A program made the position numbers and the translations under genes. From Sipunculus nudus (Eukaryota; Annelida; Sipuncula; Golfingiida; Sipunculidae), in the NCBI GenBank assembly GCA_026874595.1, contig CM049322.1:53655386-53719385 (forward strand): DNA of 64,000 nt, written 5' to 3'. Within the stretch, counting starts at the first letter, position 1; every line of letters begins with the position of its first letter. Shown one piece after another: positions 13,111-25,744 of the stretch. Below the pieces are notes generated by a model that was not told the DNA's origin, made no database searches, and saw only the letters and a program-made list of their open reading frames with translations.

Positions 13111-13255
13111 TCAGTTACTCAAACCACCCCTTTGACAGATTTCTAGATCTGCTCTTGGATTATCAGTTTTTAGCTCTTTTTCCAAATTGGCCTTTTCGTT
13201 GATATCTTAAGCGTTTATTTTCAACCCACATATATTTTATTACTTTTTTCTCCAG

Positions 13256-13414
13256 GTCAAAGGTCCTCCTATTAATCATGTGACCTTGGAGGACACACAT
13301 CATGTGCTCAGGAAGCTGAGGCAAGGCACTGCAACAGGAAAATTGTTATATCGCACCTCTAAACAGGGAGAGGTTCCCATGATTACAATTGTCATCATCT
13401 CAGGGTATTTTTAA
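13256..13414 (+). CDS. terminal exon of an upstream alcohol dehydrogenase-like gene (partial)
   Basis: A splice acceptor (TTTTTTCTCCAG) is followed by an in-phase frame of 52 codons ending in TAA. Its first part, VKGPPINHVTLEDTHHVLRK, aligns with the last exon of the complete dehydrogenase at 22841 (VKGPPIYHVTLTDVGRVLAE), and both exons start in phase 0. It is therefore the C-terminal exon of a tandem paralogue on the same strand. Its tail after GKLLYR is longer than in the downstream gene. AATAAA signals follow at 13606 and 13895. No matching upstream exon is visible in 1-13255, which is repeat, so the rest is either left of the window beyond a very long intron or lost. Without it I cannot say whether the gene works. 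Confidence 0.75.
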   Translation, partial: VKGPPINHVTLEDTHHVLRKLRQGTATGKLLYRTSKQGEVPMITIVIISGYF

Positions 13415-14590
13415 TTTCGTAATATTAATTATCCATGTCATATTAATATAATCATTATAGCGATCATGAATTCACTACAACAATGCAAACTGATTTATAT
13501 TTTATGTATGAAAGGCATCTTATTTATTCCAACAAATGTACATATGTGCATGCGCTATAACTGTATATATCAATACCTCCCACATTATAACATGATCGTA
13601 AAGTTAATAAAGTTATGTTATTTGACGTTTTCATATATTCATACATAAATTTTCACTTTTGTCCTGTCTCAAATAAGTCTTTCGGGATAAAAGCCCCCGT
13701 ATACATGGGAGTATCTTGTACGGTTTCCTGACTTTTCATGGCTTCATAGTCTTTTTGGAGTGGTGGACCTTCCTTATGGTATTAGTCCCTGGCTGTAAAG
13801 ACAAACCTCACTTTGGAAAATCCTGAGTCTTGCATGAACATGCTAATTATTTAAAAAAAAACTGATAGCGTTATACTTATGTATATTTGATGTGAATAAA
13901 GTATGATCAGAACCCTGAGTCATCTTAACGGTTTTCATAGCATTGTAATTTAAAACACACTATAATAATGTGACAGTGGCAAAGACTAGATCTGAACAAC
14001 TTTTCTGACAACTACTGACGTACTGTTTATTATAATGGTTATATTCCACGTGGTGCAGAAACCAATTGACAAAAAGTTTCGCTCACAACGAGTCTGCATG
14101 TATTATCCAGATTACTTTAGACCATGCCTAAATGTGTTTCTTTTTTTTATATATGCGTCCTTTAAACGTGAACTATTGTTAAAGTAACGTTGAATATTAC
14201 ATTGTTACAAACACACATTAGATTTTAATCATGAAGAGTTTTGGACGCCATAACATTGGTACCACACTGTATATACAGAGTCGGTTTTTTTAATTTTGGT
14301 TATTTTTTATATAAACAAACCTGAAGAGATATATAGAAAACGTTGAGCATTAGTGTGTATACGCAAAAGGGAAGCCCATTGTGAGAATTAGAGAAATTAA
14401 GACAAATAAACCTGACATACTAGGTTTCGATACGGGCGGGATATTCGACACTTAAATCCTCCGAGGACGGCGCCCAGACGGAAATTTGCCTGCTGAGAGA
14501 GTTTGTTGGCAGTGGGATGCGTGTCGGCGAAGTTCTATAGCGAAATAACCTTGTAGGACTACGTCAATATTAGCAAATTATAGTAGCATG

Positions 14591-14643
<53 letters not shown>

Positions 14644-15159
14644 GTGTTAAGTGTAACCAAAGGCTATAGTAAAGCCTAAAGATATATAACCGAGAACTTT
14701 GGCTTATTTCAAACATACTTATTAATCCTGGAAAATGTCTTCTTTAAATCCAGGCGAAAATGGACATTCAATACAAGAACACGCATGTGTCCTAAAGATA
14801 TCTGTAAGTGAATCACCAATCATCTGATCGTGGAATCGCCACGGGTGATACAGTTTACGGTCCCGGTTGTTCTCGTGCTCCCTATGTTTGGTTAACCAAT
14901 GTAGGCCAGTGTACTTAGGTATTGTGCTGTGTATGGCAGATGTCTACCCATACTGGCGGCATACAGTCCGAAAAGCAGTTTGCTCTGACGGCGGGTTATA
15001 TCGGTGCAGACCAATCGGGAACACCCGTGCATATACTATGTAACAAACTGATAGGCCATTTGGAAACCCTTAAACCTCGAGAACACTGTTGGTATCAGCA
15101 TAGCTAGATAGATATTTGGAATAGGTCGTATATATCTATTTGCACGTGCTTGTTCAGAA
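13415..15159. other. intergenic region between the dehydrogenase paralogues
   Basis: It holds the 3' flank of the upstream exon (AATAAA at 13606-13611 and 13895-13900), a (TA)n tract at 14594-14642 and, nearer the downstream gene, a GC-richer stretch from about 14800 with a CCAAT box at 15011-15015, about 145 bp before the start codon. That stretch is the likely promoter or 5' untranslated region of the downstream dehydrogenase. I see no clear TATA box. Confidence 0.4.
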
Positions 15160-15519
15160 ATGATTGCAAACAAGCGACTTGAGCTGGACCGGTTTGGTGA
15201 GCCGTTTGTCCTAAGAGAAGCTCCCATCCCTGATCCACCGAATAATGGAGCCGTTGTCAAGGTAACCACTCCTCTGTTGATATCCATTTCGGTTCTATTT
15301 CGGTTCAGGAACATCTTATGACATTATAACTTGTTCTTTTCCACCAGCTTGCCCTCGTGGCTGTTCTGTTGGTTTATCCATCGATTATCCCCGAGATTCC
15401 TGAAAGCATGCATAGTCTTCAAACTTGGTTCATCTATTATGCATGGCCATAACCGAAGCTTTTTACATTAAAACGTACTGATCTATTTCCCAGATTTTAA
15501 GGCGAAAGGGGCGCCTTTT

Positions 15520-15550
<31 letters not shown>

Positions 15551-18481
15551 AACCTGCTGGGCCGGTGTGCCGACTTTATGACACGACGATACTCATACGT
15601 ATATTATTATAGTCTTATTTGGGGTATAGTCTCTCTTGAATTTATAACTTGTGGGCAAAGTTCCGTCGTTTTTAATTCATATAAATTGATACCCATGCAA
15701 AGGTATAAATATAAGTTTATGAATCCATATACCTTTATTGGGGACCGGTCAAACCTAACGCTACCCAGTGATGTAAATAGTACCGTTATAATTTACAAAA
15801 CTCTGATTAATTGCAAAGCGAAGAAAGTTTAACTTTTTTCGGCTTTCCTTTGTAGCGTTTGCTTGTCCAATTTATTCAACAGCGCAGCTGAGTGTCTGGT
15901 GTAGCCGGACCGTAACGTCGCCAGCTAAGCAGCTAAGAAGCCTTATAATATAAGTATTTTGTCACTACTGATGTGCCAGTTTTACAAACCAATAGGTTGA
16001 TGTATTTTCGTTTATCATATCATCGTAAATACTGTTTTCGCAAAGTATACTTACATACGGGTTAAAGCTATGCTACCGTTTGCTTGGGTATTTACCCAAT
16101 GGCACAATGGAAAAACAGCATAGATCAAGCTTAAATAAGCGCTGGGGAACTATCCGGAGGGGTTCGGTGTGGCGGTCCCGTGCCAGCAGAGATGTTTTCG
16201 CAAAACGGGCAAGGTAATATATTTACTTCATAAAAGAGCTCGAATATGACATAAGCAGCGACAGTGCAACGTGCACTGCATTAAACACAATTCGTTTTGG
16301 CATTTTTCAGACTAAATGCATATTCTATAGAAAATGTATTCACATAAATATAAGACCTCCAGTAGCTGTTAATAGCATAACTGGAACTGGGGATGCATTG
16401 GCCTACGTTATGTAAATTAACCACCAGTCCGTTTGATTTACAGCTCCACTTTACCGGGATCTGTCATACAGATGTACACATGTCTGAGGGGGTGATCGAC
16501 CTGGGCGGAGGAAAAACCTGGGACCTCGGGGACGCCCCTGTAGCAAAGGTGCTGGGTAAGACCTACACACGCACACATACGTAATTTAATCACACACATG
16601 TCCACATATACGTAAGCACACGCACACCTACGTTAGCACACGCACATACATTCGCACACACCCAGTCATACCTGTAAGAAAGTAATCACATACGTGCAGA
16701 TGGTAAAGGAGACTGCAGATTAAAAACTGTCAAACTGGAACGATTTTAATTGTTAAATTATTTAAATCATTTTTTTTCACTCAGTCATGCCTGAACGTTC
16801 TCAAGAACATATAACAGACTACTTCAATAGCATGTGTAGAGGTTGTTTCAGCCTGTTAGTCCCAGGAAACGCATTTATCTGATATGTACCGTTAACATGC
16901 CAATAACTTTAAATCTACAAGTAATCTAGTTACAGATCACAGATGCAGAGTGTTTATAACGATTGACGTGATTCCATTTAGTGACACGTACATGTACATG
17001 GATATGACAGCTGTACAGGTAATTTTCTCTCAGGTCATGAAATGTCGGGAGAGATACACAGCCTGGGAAGCGATGTCAACGAAGGTATGCCTTCTACCAA
17101 CACATTTCAACTGATTACATAATCTGACTTTTTTTTTAACAAATTATCGACAGCTATCGTCCGCGAATGACACTGACAGCGGAAAGTCGGTAAAAGATAT
17201 TATTCAGATATCTCACTTATTAAAAATTAACTATACCTCCTTCCATCTCTTAAAAAGGCCTTTTTACTGAAGCCCTGGACTGTTTCTGTTTGTACCTGTG
17301 CATATTAAAACAATGGTGTATAGATTGTGCATATAATAGTCTGAATAGACGTTAATTAACGTAATAAACTTTAATTATGATGAGAATATACGGTCACTCG
17401 CAATTAAGGCACCAGTGCCGCTTAATCGACGTTTGTGTACAAAGCTCTAGTTCTATGTAGAATAATAGGTAGTCAGCATAAGGGTCACAATTCAACCTTG
17501 CTGAAATATTAAAATTTTGTGGGAAAATAGACATCTTATTTTAAATACTCCACACTTGATATAATGCAGCAAATTAAATATTTATTCGTGAATAACAAAT
17601 GCTCTTTACAAGTTTTTAAGCTAATTATGACTCGGAGTGCAATTTTGATCTGTTTAAGCAAAAGAGTTTAGATTGGATACTGTCATTATAAGGATGAACA
17701 GTTAACGATTCAGCCTTTTGTTTTATTGTTACAAAACAGATGACGTAAACCTGCACGTTGGAGATCACGTGATCGTTTATCCTACTCCTGGCTGTGCTGA
17801 TTGTGGTTTGTGCACCTCTGGAGAAAATCTTATCTGTCCCCAACAAGACTACACTCAGATCGGCTTCCTGCTTGTCGATGGCGGGTAAGTTTCTCATTAG
17901 CCACTTCCCAGCCAATGACATAACAGAGAGTAGGTCATCAGCCAATCAGATTCCACTTAGCGGTTAATTCATTCCAGGGGGTTTAAGTACAGGAAATTAG
18001 TTGCAGTAAATTTAATAACCAGTAGGATAATGACCAATTAAATAACAAGAATTCACAACAACTCTCCGATGACATGATATGCAGTAATTTAAAAAAACCG
18101 CCAATGTTACATTATTGATATATAGTGGAAACAATAAATTCATATTTCGAATGTTGCACTAACATTTTGCAAGAAAAAAAAACTGCTCCGTGACAAACAA
18201 ATGTACATTTCAGATACCAGAGTTACGTGAGTATAGAGAGGGCCACGTGGTTGCACCGAGTGCCCTCTGGTCTGTCGATGGAAATGGCCGCCATTATTCC
18301 TTGTTCCGGTATCACCGCTTACAACGCCGTCTGCTCGGTCAAAGGTCACATCGACAAGTTCATTAAGTGCAGTGGTTAGTGTTTTCGTGTTATCAAATGT
18401 GTGGTATAACAACACATTTATTTACAATCCTTAATTATATTGCTGTCCTTGCAAATGTAATATATTCGAGTCACTACTGAA

Positions 18482-18575
<94 letters not shown>

Positions 18576-20279
18576 CTATCCTAATAGTATCACACACACA
18601 AACACTCAGTTAAATAATGACAAAAGCGCCGCAAACGTGCATATAATACGCCCGTCGTGCATCTGGAGACCTCTGACCTCATTAAATATGCGTGAATTTT
18701 GATGAGAATGTAATTAATTCAGATGAGAAACTATTTGTTAATATGTACAATGAGTTTCATGTAAATCCGTAGGATTTTTGTAAGTCACCAAGATACCTCC
18801 AAAGTGCGGTTACTTCTGACCTCATTTATCATGCGTGAATTATAATGAGAATATAAATAAGGTGAGAAAGTCTATTGGTAAATACGTATGAGTTTCATGA
18901 AAATCCATAGGATTTTTAGCAAGTCACCAAGGTGCCTCCAAAGTGCGGTGACCACTGACCTCATTAAATTTGCATGGATTTCGCTGGAATTGAAACTTAG
19001 ACGAGATATTTTATTGATTAACATTTCTGATGATTTTTTTCAAAATCCTTCTTATTCTTCGTAAGTTATCGCGGCGACACCACAAAGTAGCCGAGTGACC
19101 CGTGACCTTATTAAATATGCGAGCACGCTGCCCATAATCAAACTTGAGCGAGATAATCTGTTGGTAAGTCTTATGCTGAGTTTCGCGAAAATCCATCAAA
19201 GCCCTGGTAAGTTATCGCAGCGACACTAAAAGTTGACGGACGGACGGACGGTGGGTACACCATAATACTTCCCGTCATAAGACGGGCGTATAATAATATT
19301 AATAATAATAATAATATTAATAATAACAATAACAACAACTAGAAATCTGCATTCTAATATACGACTCCGCCATTCACTTTTTCGGATCATGTGTATATAT
19401 ATGTGGCTGTAAATTTGTGAATATTTCTGGATGACATTCTTGGATCTGGATCATGTGCCGGATCCACGTCAAAATCTTTTCGATTCTTCAAAGGCCCATT
19501 CCCGAAATGCCCAGAAAATTCCATGAGATTCCGTTTATGGTAGCGAGAGTTATGTTGTGAACAAACACACATATACGCACACACACGAACGGCAATGGAC
19601 GCACACAGTGCTTTCGGAGCCAGTAATAACAATAAAAAGTGGAAGAAGATTAAGATAAGGGAAAAACCATGGATGTGAAATGATATCTTAATTCTTCCGT
19701 CATTCATCCTAATTCCTATACAAACTGGAATGAATTCAGTATAATTCCAGTCTCAAATGAACAAATAATTAAAATGATGATTAGAATGTTCGCCTTTTTA
19801 TCTCTTCCTTGTAGTATATATCGGTATCTTTTGATGTAACCGTTACAGGCTCGGCCACCTTGCTGATCGTCGGAGCGGGAGGCCTCGGTCTGTGGGGAAT
19901 AGAAATAGCTAAAGCCATCATGCCAGAGGGAACAACTATAGCAGTAGCCGAAATATCGGTTGGTAAAATCTGAAAAGAATATATAGGAGATATATCGTTG
20001 ATACAGACTTAAAAGAACAGGATAATCTTCAATAATTGCTTTGTGCATTTGCAAGTGTACACCGAATTTGTGATAGATGGATTTACTTTCTAAAAAAAGG
20101 ATAATATAATAAATGGTTTAATGACAGGACCGTATTATCACTTTTTTTCTTGCTGCATTTTGCATTGACTTATAAATTGATCATATATGTAGACATAGAT
20201 TTTAGAAGTTAAGAAATGTTATATTTATCTAAAAAGATGTTTTTACGCCAAATAAGGTGATAGGAAAATATAAACGTGT

Positions 20280-20327
<48 letters not shown>

Positions 20328-22951
20328 CCTTTTTGGTTGCTAGGAGACAAAGTTCCCCGCCGCTCGAGAGGCCGGGGCAGACAAAACAGTTCTCTGGAAC
20401 GCGAAAGGTAAGCTCTTAGATATTAATTTTTGTTTTTTTTTCCCATTATGCATATTTTTGTTTTTAAAAGGATATCATGGAACATTTCTGCATCGTCACA
20501 TTGACTGAAAATATACAATTATTTTTACGAAAATTACACGACTTCTTAGTGTATCTCTCTTTTTACCAACGTCTTGCTGCGTCTTTGGCATGTAAATTAT
20601 AGAGAAAGTTTGAATTATATATAGGTGACGCGAGTTAGGTCTTCAATAGAAATAACTTGTTTCCCTGAAGCTGATATACCTATTAACAGTCATATGCTAT
20701 CGTAATAACAAGTCCAGTGCTCCGGATAAAAAATATCGAAATAATATATATATGTGACAGTAAGTATATAATGAGGAGTGATCACTATTACAAGAGTTAT
20801 AATTAGATATTCGATATGGCGTTGCAAAGAACAGATACAGCAGAATAGCCAAATTACGGACACTGACGGGACCGGGCATTTTGCCCGCAATAGAAAGGTG
20901 CCCTAATAGTAGGGAGGCTATTTATAAATTTTTAGGGCCTACTTTCAAGGAACTGCCTGTGAGTGCCCGTAAACAGAAAGTACCCTCAGTACAGAAGTGA
21001 CTGCAAGGAGAGGGTCCACTATACAAGCTTAAAGGCTAAGCCTTTGTTCTAATCTTACAGGAAATTATTAGGCAGTGAATGTTTGTTTAAAAGACAAATA
21101 TCATCATTTATTATCCCGTGATATGGTAATTAAACCAAGACATCGGAATACAGATTCTTCGTTCATATAAATAACTTTAATGATTGAATTTGGTCAGTCG
21201 ATGAAGTGAACAAAACACAAATTGCAGCAAGTCCGGAAGAAAACACAGAAACTACGATACAGGCGCTAGGTGGCGTGCATGCCGCGGTGGATTTTGTCGG
21301 GGCCGGGTCCACCTCTACTGCCCTGTTTGGATGCCTGGTTTCGGTAGGTCCCTGCTGGACAGGTCAGATCTTCAGAATATCATATCTGTAACGGTAGTTT
21401 GCTTGCTTAGCATAATCCTTTCTCACCATAGGGCCACATGCATGTAGTTTTGATTTCCGTTAAAGAGGCCTATTCACCTACCTTTAAAAAAAAGATTTAT
21501 GTAATTTCTGGTTTCCTCTGTGTATATATTAAAGATTTAAGGGTAATTTTGATTGTGCAAAGTTCTTATAAGGCTTTCGTGAAGTGTATGAACTTGTTTA
21601 TCACCAACATGTTTGTAAACACAGCAATGTTGAAAAACAAGAAAAACATTTAACCTAAGGTGATAGGTTGCATATATGCGGAGGTAGAAATGTCACTTGT
21701 TGCAAAACGCCATTTGCAAAGCTCTGGCTTATCTGGTTTGCCGTCAAATGCCCTTATTGAATTTGTTTTATTATAACCATGTTGATACAAACTAAACAAG
21801 CAGTCTGTGTACGGTGATATTGACCAATCCTGGCCTATTTGTTTATAATAGCTCCAAGGAAAACCTGAAGTTTGCAAAGGTCAGGTGACTGGGTCCCTTT
21901 AATAAATAAGAGGTAAACGTACCCTACCGAGATCACATATTGATGGTTAAACATGCAAAATATATTTATGGGTGCTGTGAGTATTAATTTTGCCAGTAAC
22001 GAGGACCAATGGTTATAAAATCCGTTAAATCAACGATCACACGCGTCGGCTTGTTTTGGAAACACCGGCATGTAGGCCTATTTGAAAAATCCTCATCCAG
22101 TCGATCATACGACAATACATGTGATCATTTTTAAGTCTTATAGGCCAGCATAAGAAATGTAATCCGGCTTCAGCATAATTGATAACTCATATTGTTGCAT
22201 AGATAGGGTTGTATCTATATTTGTTGGAAGTCATATGGTTTCCTGAAAATGACAATCCTGGTATAGCTTGCAATACATATCTGTGACGGTATCGACGTTG
22301 CATAATGATTTGTATCTATATATCAGTGTATTTACACAGCCCTATAATATACCCATATAAACTGATCATCCAACAGGGAGGGAAGCTGACGGTCGTGGGA
22401 CTGGCTGGAGGGACACTGAGTGTTCCAACTGCTGTGCTGGCTAACTCGACAATTACCATAGCAGGGTCCTTGGTCGGTACCCAGCGCCATCTTGAGGAAC
22501 TAGCTGACCTAGTGGCTGAACGAAAGGTACTGCAAGTCAAATGGTGATACATGTATTAGTTTAGCTTATGCCTTGCTGGTACGCTAAATTGATTGAACCA
22601 ATACGTATATGCTTTGTATAAGCCTCGTATATTACATAGAGCATTATATAAGATAATTATATACAATAAAACAAATTTATAATTACTCATTTTTTATTTA
22701 TACCATCAGTCATAAACATTAAAATCGATTCGGGTTACATCTTATTTTGTACGATATTTCAATACTTTTGATATATCAAAGAGTATATATACTATTAAAT
22801 GGTTTGTTCGGTATTTCTATTTTGTACTATTGTGTTTTAGGTGAAGGGACCTCCTATATATCACGTCACATTAACAGACGTCGGGCGAGTGCTTGCCGAG
22901 TTAAAACAAGGAAAGAGGTCGGGGAAAACGGTCGTTTCTCACATCCCGTAG
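15160..22951 (+). CDS. zinc-dependent alcohol dehydrogenase-like protein (MDR family), ten exons
   Basis: Ten exons join into 383 codons: 15160-15261, 16444-16555, 17034-17084, 17740-17884, 18214-18374, 19849-19958, 20344-20407, 21198-21343, 22377-22526 and 22841-22951. All junctions are GT-AG and keep frame. The protein has the medium-chain dehydrogenase plan. Catalytic zinc ligands are C41 (in GICHTDVH), H73 with E74 (GHE) and C167 (PCSG). The structural-zinc lobe is C107, C110, C113 and C121 (Cx2Cx2Cx7C), and the Rossmann motif is GAGGLG (199-204) with acidic E225 ending the next strand, which favours NAD(H). Length is normal for the family, and it should interconvert alcohols and aldehydes or ketones. 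The substrate cannot be read from sequence. There is no signal peptide, so it is probably cytosolic. Similarity to the exon at 13256 points to a tandem family. The start is the first ATG before the conserved N-terminus. Confidence 0.9.
16561..16680. repeat. degenerate ACACAC/CACGCA low-complexity tract in intron 2
   Basis: Irregular ACAC, CACGCA and ATACGT repeats directly follow the exon 2 donor. A purer (CA)n run lies in intron 1 at about 15519-15541. Confidence 0.6.
18484..18574. repeat. (TA)n microsatellite
   Basis: About 90 bp of uninterrupted TA dinucleotides lie in dehydrogenase intron 5. Similar tracts occur at 14594-14642, 20282-20326, 26824-26876, 33952-33990, 41137-41191, 46184-46230, 49985-50019 and 60499-60567. 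Confidence 0.95.
18643..19294 (+). repeat. TIR-bounded element with about 140-bp tandem core, in dehydrogenase intron 5
   Basis: The ends are inverted repeats: ATAATACGCCCGTC at 18643-18656 and GACGGGCGTATAAT at 19281-19294. The right end also forms a snapback, CCCGTC-ATAA-GACGGG. Between them are four diverged units starting TGACCTCATT at 18674, 18817, 18956 and 19103 (period 139-147 bp), each with a GTTTCRYG-AAATCCRTMRG block. The related phrase GACCTCTGACCTCATTAAAT also forms the arms of the foldback element at 27297. It is probably a non-autonomous DNA transposon. Confidence 0.7.
20282..20326. repeat. (TA)n microsatellite abutting exon 7 of the dehydrogenase
   Basis: A TA tract of about 45 bp ends 17 bp before the exon that starts at 20344. 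The acceptor TTGCTAG lies between them, so the tract replaces part of the usual polypyrimidine region. Confidence 0.9.
21460..21902. mobile_element. 443-bp MITE with TTAA ends (piggyBac-like)
   Basis: The left end TTAAAGAGGCCTATTCACCT and the right end, read on the other strand as TTAAAGGGACCCAGTCACCT, are imperfect inverted repeats of about 27 bp, both starting at TTAA. A TTAA target is typical of piggyBac-type elements. There is no transposase frame. It lies in dehydrogenase intron 8. The superfamily assignment rests only on the ends. Confidence 0.6.
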
Positions 22952-23486
22952 CAGAGAGTGTCGTTTCATTCTTAAGCGTAAAAAGAGACGGAAAGACAGA
23001 GACAGAAAGTGGGTTGGTGTGAGCATAAATGGAAATAGACGTTTCTTTCCTCCAGTAAATGAGAGAGTGAGGGAAACGTTTTTCCTACCTCCAGACAAGA
23101 GATTAAACAAGCTCTTCATTACTCCATCAATACAGCGGCGTTATCCTACCTTACATGAACGGGAGCCTTCTTTTCAGAATTTCAGAAGAAGAGAATGCAG
23201 TCGTTTCATAATTACAATAGACGGAAAAGCATCTGTTTCAAGAATACAGAAGAACACTTTTCATATTTCAATAACTGTGTAGCGTTAATAAAAACAAGAA
23301 TTTATGATGCCACATTTTTCTTTTATATCCGATAATGGGAAACACATTCAGCATGATCACGTGGCCAATTAAGGGAATTGGACTTTTTAATGCTCCGTCA
23401 GCAACAAAGGAGGCTTGTTATGAAATATTGGTTGATGGTGCAGGGATATTCATCACGAGGCGCATTGTCATATAATATTCTTTAAC
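22952..23486 (+). other. 3' untranslated region and downstream flank of the dehydrogenase gene
   Basis: After the TAG at 22949-22951, a purine-rich stretch with short frames on both strands leads to a polyadenylation signal AATAAA at 23287-23292, giving a 3' UTR of about 360 bases. The small frames here show no family features, so I treat them as untranslated. Confidence 0.55.
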
Positions 23487-23489
23487 TAG

Positions 23490-24800
23490 TCAGGTGGCTT
23501 AGCGTCAAATTTTGGCAATATCGTTACAGACCGGATAAAAGCACCAAAGTTTGTATATGGATCGAGTACACCAAAACGGACGATTTCAGCGGGGGTGACC
23601 TCATGGAGTACCTTCGAGATAAGTTTCAGAGCCTCAAAACCATCTGCGCCTTGCGCATAACAGTACCCCATTTTCGCATGAAAATGGAGAGGGGTACGGA
23701 AGGAAAAAATAACCTTAGATCCACTACGGTTTAATGAAATATAGTAAATTATATACCAAAAGAAAGCCAAAGAAGTGATCTTTCTATCATTAACATTTAC
23801 ATTGTTATATTATACACATGAAGCCGAAAAAATGTAGAATGGTCCTGTGTCCATTCCTTTTCTCAAATTCCGGACTGGGAAAGCTACATGCAAACATTAA
23901 ACCAAGATATTAAGTGTATAAACGAAAAAAATGTGCAAATATTTTTCATGTTTACTAGTGTTGAGTTTGTAATTTAGTTTCTGGTATTAATGTTTATAAT
24001 AACGGATAGATGCCTTAGCGGCTACTGGTGTATGAACTAAATAAGACCGATAAACCATATTTCCGATAAAGATCAACCTGACGTTCATATTTTTATTTGT
24101 TCTTGTTATTCATTGTAACTGATCTCTGTAAATCGTTGCAAATTCAAAATGTAAACTTCTGGGCCAGCACAATGAATTTTTATTAGAATTATTTTATTTA
24201 CTATCATAGTCACCATTTTACAAGAGTGTGAGCACATTCTGATAATATGTCGACAAATTACCACATACATACCTGTTTCAAAATTCTGTTTTACTAAAAA
24301 AATGAAATATTATACATAGAAATAAAATCCTTCCGACTGCTTTATCAAATAAACCGGTCATTTTATTTAAAGCCAAAAGGTTACAATGCGATATATTAGT
24401 TTTACTGGCACATTCTGGAACATAACTTGGGCAGTTAAATTTGCAAAGGGGTGTACAATCAAGATTTGCTTTTAGTCAGATGGCCTAGCGTCAAATTTGG
24501 ACCATATCGTTACAGATCGGATAAAAGCACCAAACTTTGTATAGGTAGATAGAGTACATTCGGGGGTTGATTTTAGTAGAGGTCTCCAGGTGAAGTAAAT
24601 AAACGTTTCGTTTTAGCGCCTAAAACCCTTGCTCACCGAAATAACAAAATTAAGCATAAAATATGAAGGGAAAGGGAAAGGAAAAATCACTTTAGATCCG
24701 CTTTATCTGGATAAAATATTGCAAAAGATATACCAAATTAATGACAAAGAAAAATACGTTCCAGTCTATAATATGAATATTTTTCTTAATGTGTACAAAA
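23490..24800 (+). repeat. pair of diverged direct repeats (about 300 bp each)
   Basis: CAGGTGGCTTAGCGTCAAAT at about 23492 and CAGATGGCCTAGCGTCAAAT at about 24478 begin two related segments sharing TATCGTTACAGA and CGGATAAAAGCACCAAA. Both run into a purine-rich GAAAAATMACCTTAGATCC-type end. Between them lies AT-rich DNA with nothing recognisable. Confidence 0.55.
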
Positions 24801-25740
24801 AGCCAGTTTAACACCAAATGTCACGTGTTCATGACAGATCACAACAATGGTGGTCATCAACCATGATGAAAATGTGACTCAAAATGTTTTTGTTAAGGGG
24901 AACATTTATTAACATAGTATTTGTTTAATAATTCCTGATAACTTTTGTCTGAGTTTGAGAGTTTTGTCTGTTACGAATTATTGATAACTGTCTTTGCAGT
25001 CATTGTAGTTGACTTAAATTTGGGATCTAGACTTCGCATATAGTCATGTTATACACTTACATGCCATAGCAAAATATAAATGTTATTAGTCTACAATTAT
25101 CCTGTCATGTTCTTTATGAGCCGGAAAATATGCGTTCTAAGTTTCCATGATTTAATTGCAGATGATTCAATATATCCTGTCTGCTAGTCTTCTTGGTATA
25201 TTGTAGTACTTTTTACAATAAATCTGTTTTTGCATTTTTTTTATGTAGCAAACTGTTTTGTTTATAGAGTGGCTTTCTACAACGGCTTAAAAGATATGGT
25301 GTGACTTAGTTATTCATTATTTCATCTAGAAACTATGTCCTGTAGAATATTAGCCTACATTTCTTATTCCTGCGTCCCATTACTCTTTTAATTTCAGACC
25401 TGTTTTCTTTTTTATTTCGGAAATTTAAAAATTAATGCCACAGATACGTGATTCATTTTCTAAATTATATACAAGCCTTCGGTTTAATCAGTTTCACAGG
25501 CCATTCTATTTCCCATATTAGGTATCAAATATCTTTATGAAATGATTTAATCACTAAAAAAGATGTTTTTAAATAAAATAAAGCTTGAAAGTATATATCC
25601 GAATAACAAAAGCGACCAATTATATTCCTATTCCAATATATGTGTTATCTTTATCTCAAAACACTCTCTGAAATTTGTCATTTCAGTTAAATATTATTTA
25701 GGATGTTGTTACAGATGTCTGCTTTATTGTAGGGTGATTA
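24800..25740. other. AT-rich intergenic DNA, no gene seen
   Basis: There are only short frames without recognisable motifs and no clear repeat partner within this window. Confidence 0.5.
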
Positions 25741-25744
25741 ATGA

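Noticed and set aside
1-13255. Upstream exons of the dehydrogenase paralogue
   Set aside because: I looked for zinc-ligand and Rossmann motifs such as GHE or GxGGLG in spliceable frames and found only repeats.
22901-23282. Frames of 72-91 codons after the dehydrogenase stop
   Set aside because: They lie in the 3' untranslated region, overlap on both strands and show no conserved pattern. Purine-rich composition explains the lack of stops.
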